From assembly GCA_900315785.1 (NCBI GenBank), contig ONAL01000012.1, positions 1 through 41,324 of the forward strand: a stretch of DNA of 41,324 nucleotides. Direction: 5' to 3'. Positions 40,857-41,324 of the stretch are shown piece after piece. The first letter of the stretch is position 1; every line of letters begins with the position of its first letter. Below the pieces are notes generated by a model. The model ran no database searches. It was not told the origin of the DNA and was given only the letters and a program-made list of their open reading frames with translations. Source of the DNA: an uncultured Eubacteriales bacterium (lineage in GTDB: Bacteria; Bacillota; Clostridia; Oscillospirales; Acutalibacteraceae). The position numbers and the translations under genes are program-made.

Positions 40857-41324
40857 TCACGCACATTTTATTTGTGCGAAAGTTTCACCTATATCCCCGT
40901 CAAGGCAAACCGACTGCACAGCGATCTCTTCGGGGCAGTATGTTTCGCTGTAATTGAGGCAAGCATAGGTCGCTTTATCATTTGTAAGCGTCATTTGCCA
41001 GAAGGGATATTTTACTATCACAGGCGTATTTGAGCCGACGCCGAGCTCCAGATAGAGGACGTGATCGTTCTCGTGCTTTTTGAGAAAGTCGGCATACGCC
41101 GCTGACGCTCTGTGCCAGCCCTCATCTTCGACAAAAGTGTCGTCACTTCTGAGATTCATTACAACGTCGCTGCCATCATCGGGGCATTTAGGGATAAGCT
41201 CTGTCGGGATCTGCATTTGGATATTTCTGTCATTAGGCACTTGGAAAAAGCTGTTTTCATCCCTGATAAAGCCTTGCGCTTCCATCGCCCGGTATACCCA
41301 TTCTTCGTTGTCGTAGGTCTTTTG
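40857..41324 (-). CDS. C-terminal part of a SirTM-like sirtuin (Sir2 family), 5' end outside the window
   Basis: About 155 residues; the frame is open to the window edge. QKTYDNEEWVYRAM at the edge, FVEDEGWHRAS, LYLELGVGSNTPVIVKYPFWQM, ATYACLNYSE and SVCLDGDIGE match the C-terminal half of bacterial sirtuins of the macrodomain-linked (SirTM) branch. These enzymes use NAD; the branch acts as a protein ADP-ribosyltransferase. The usual second zinc Cys pair (CPxC-type) reads CPDDGSD here, so one Cys is missing. The N-terminal Rossmann half and any partner gene lie outside. An ATG at 41285 is internal, not the start. Confidence 0.8.
   Translation of the reverse strand, partial: QKTYDNEEWVYRAMEAQGFIRDENSFFQVPNDRNIQMQIPTELIPKCPDDGSDVVMNLRSDDTFVEDEGWHRASAAYADFLKKHENDHVLYLELGVGSNTPVIVKYPFWQMTLTNDKATYACLNYSETYCPEEIAVQSVCLDGDIGETFAQIKCA

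Overview
The window reads as chromosomal DNA of a spore-forming, starch-using Ruminococcaceae bacterium, close to Ruminococcus. The evidence is: three secreted proteins ending in type I dockerins; a protein with two starch-binding CBM26-like modules and a dockerin next to a GH13 alpha-amylase; sporulation genes gpr and spoIIP; two ECF vitamin-transporter S components behind riboswitches; AAGGAGG-type ribosome binding sites; and Firmicutes-type LexA boxes. A Ruminococcus bromii-like amylosome producer is a reasonable guess, but the sequence alone does not fix the species.

Layout. 1-1.8 kb: the start of a leftward gene behind a structured leader, then comM/yifB. 1.9-3.6 kb: a SigH-like sigma factor 15 bp upstream of a leucine-rich-repeat dockerin protein. 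3.6-7.3 kb: a compact four-gene cassette (PqqD-like chaperone, Ser/His S26-type peptidase, ABC exporter, NTP_transf_5-like protein). It looks like a peptide maturation and export unit with no visible precursor or radical SAM enzyme, and is the best candidate here for an undescribed system. 7.3-9.7 kb (minus): MscS channel and a papain-like protease with dockerin. 9.7-16.2 kb: gpr, spoIIP, an acidic-repeat membrane protein, dusB, glyA, rarA. 16.4-20.4 kb: CBM26-CBM26-dockerin scaffold partner followed by a free amylase. 20.4-22.1 kb: FMN riboswitch-ribU and THF riboswitch-folT. 22.2-27.1 kb (minus): acn-icd-rex-acyltransferase. 27.2-30.7 kb: a YczE-like membrane protein, typA, and an exonuclease. 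30.7-31.4 kb: a two-gene unit under a promoter with two LexA boxes. 31.5-38.8 kb: a small Cys protein, pgeF, two large secreted proteins, and a SpoIIE-like phosphatase. 38.9 kb to the end: an accessory island that opens with a structured noncoding element flanked by 50-bp direct repeats, then a small mobile-element protein, TnpV, a DUF5131 protein and the C-terminal part of a SirTM-like sirtuin.

How it fits together. The dockerin proteins (LRR, protease, CBM26) would be secreted and assembled on cell-surface scaffoldins. The amylase has its own N-terminal starch module but no dockerin, so it should act free or by binding starch. The tricarboxylic genes acn and icd make 2-oxoglutarate and are co-transcribed with the NADH sensor Rex. 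The core genes are tightly packed and many have recognisable promoters and terminators. No rRNA, tRNA or CRISPR array was seen.
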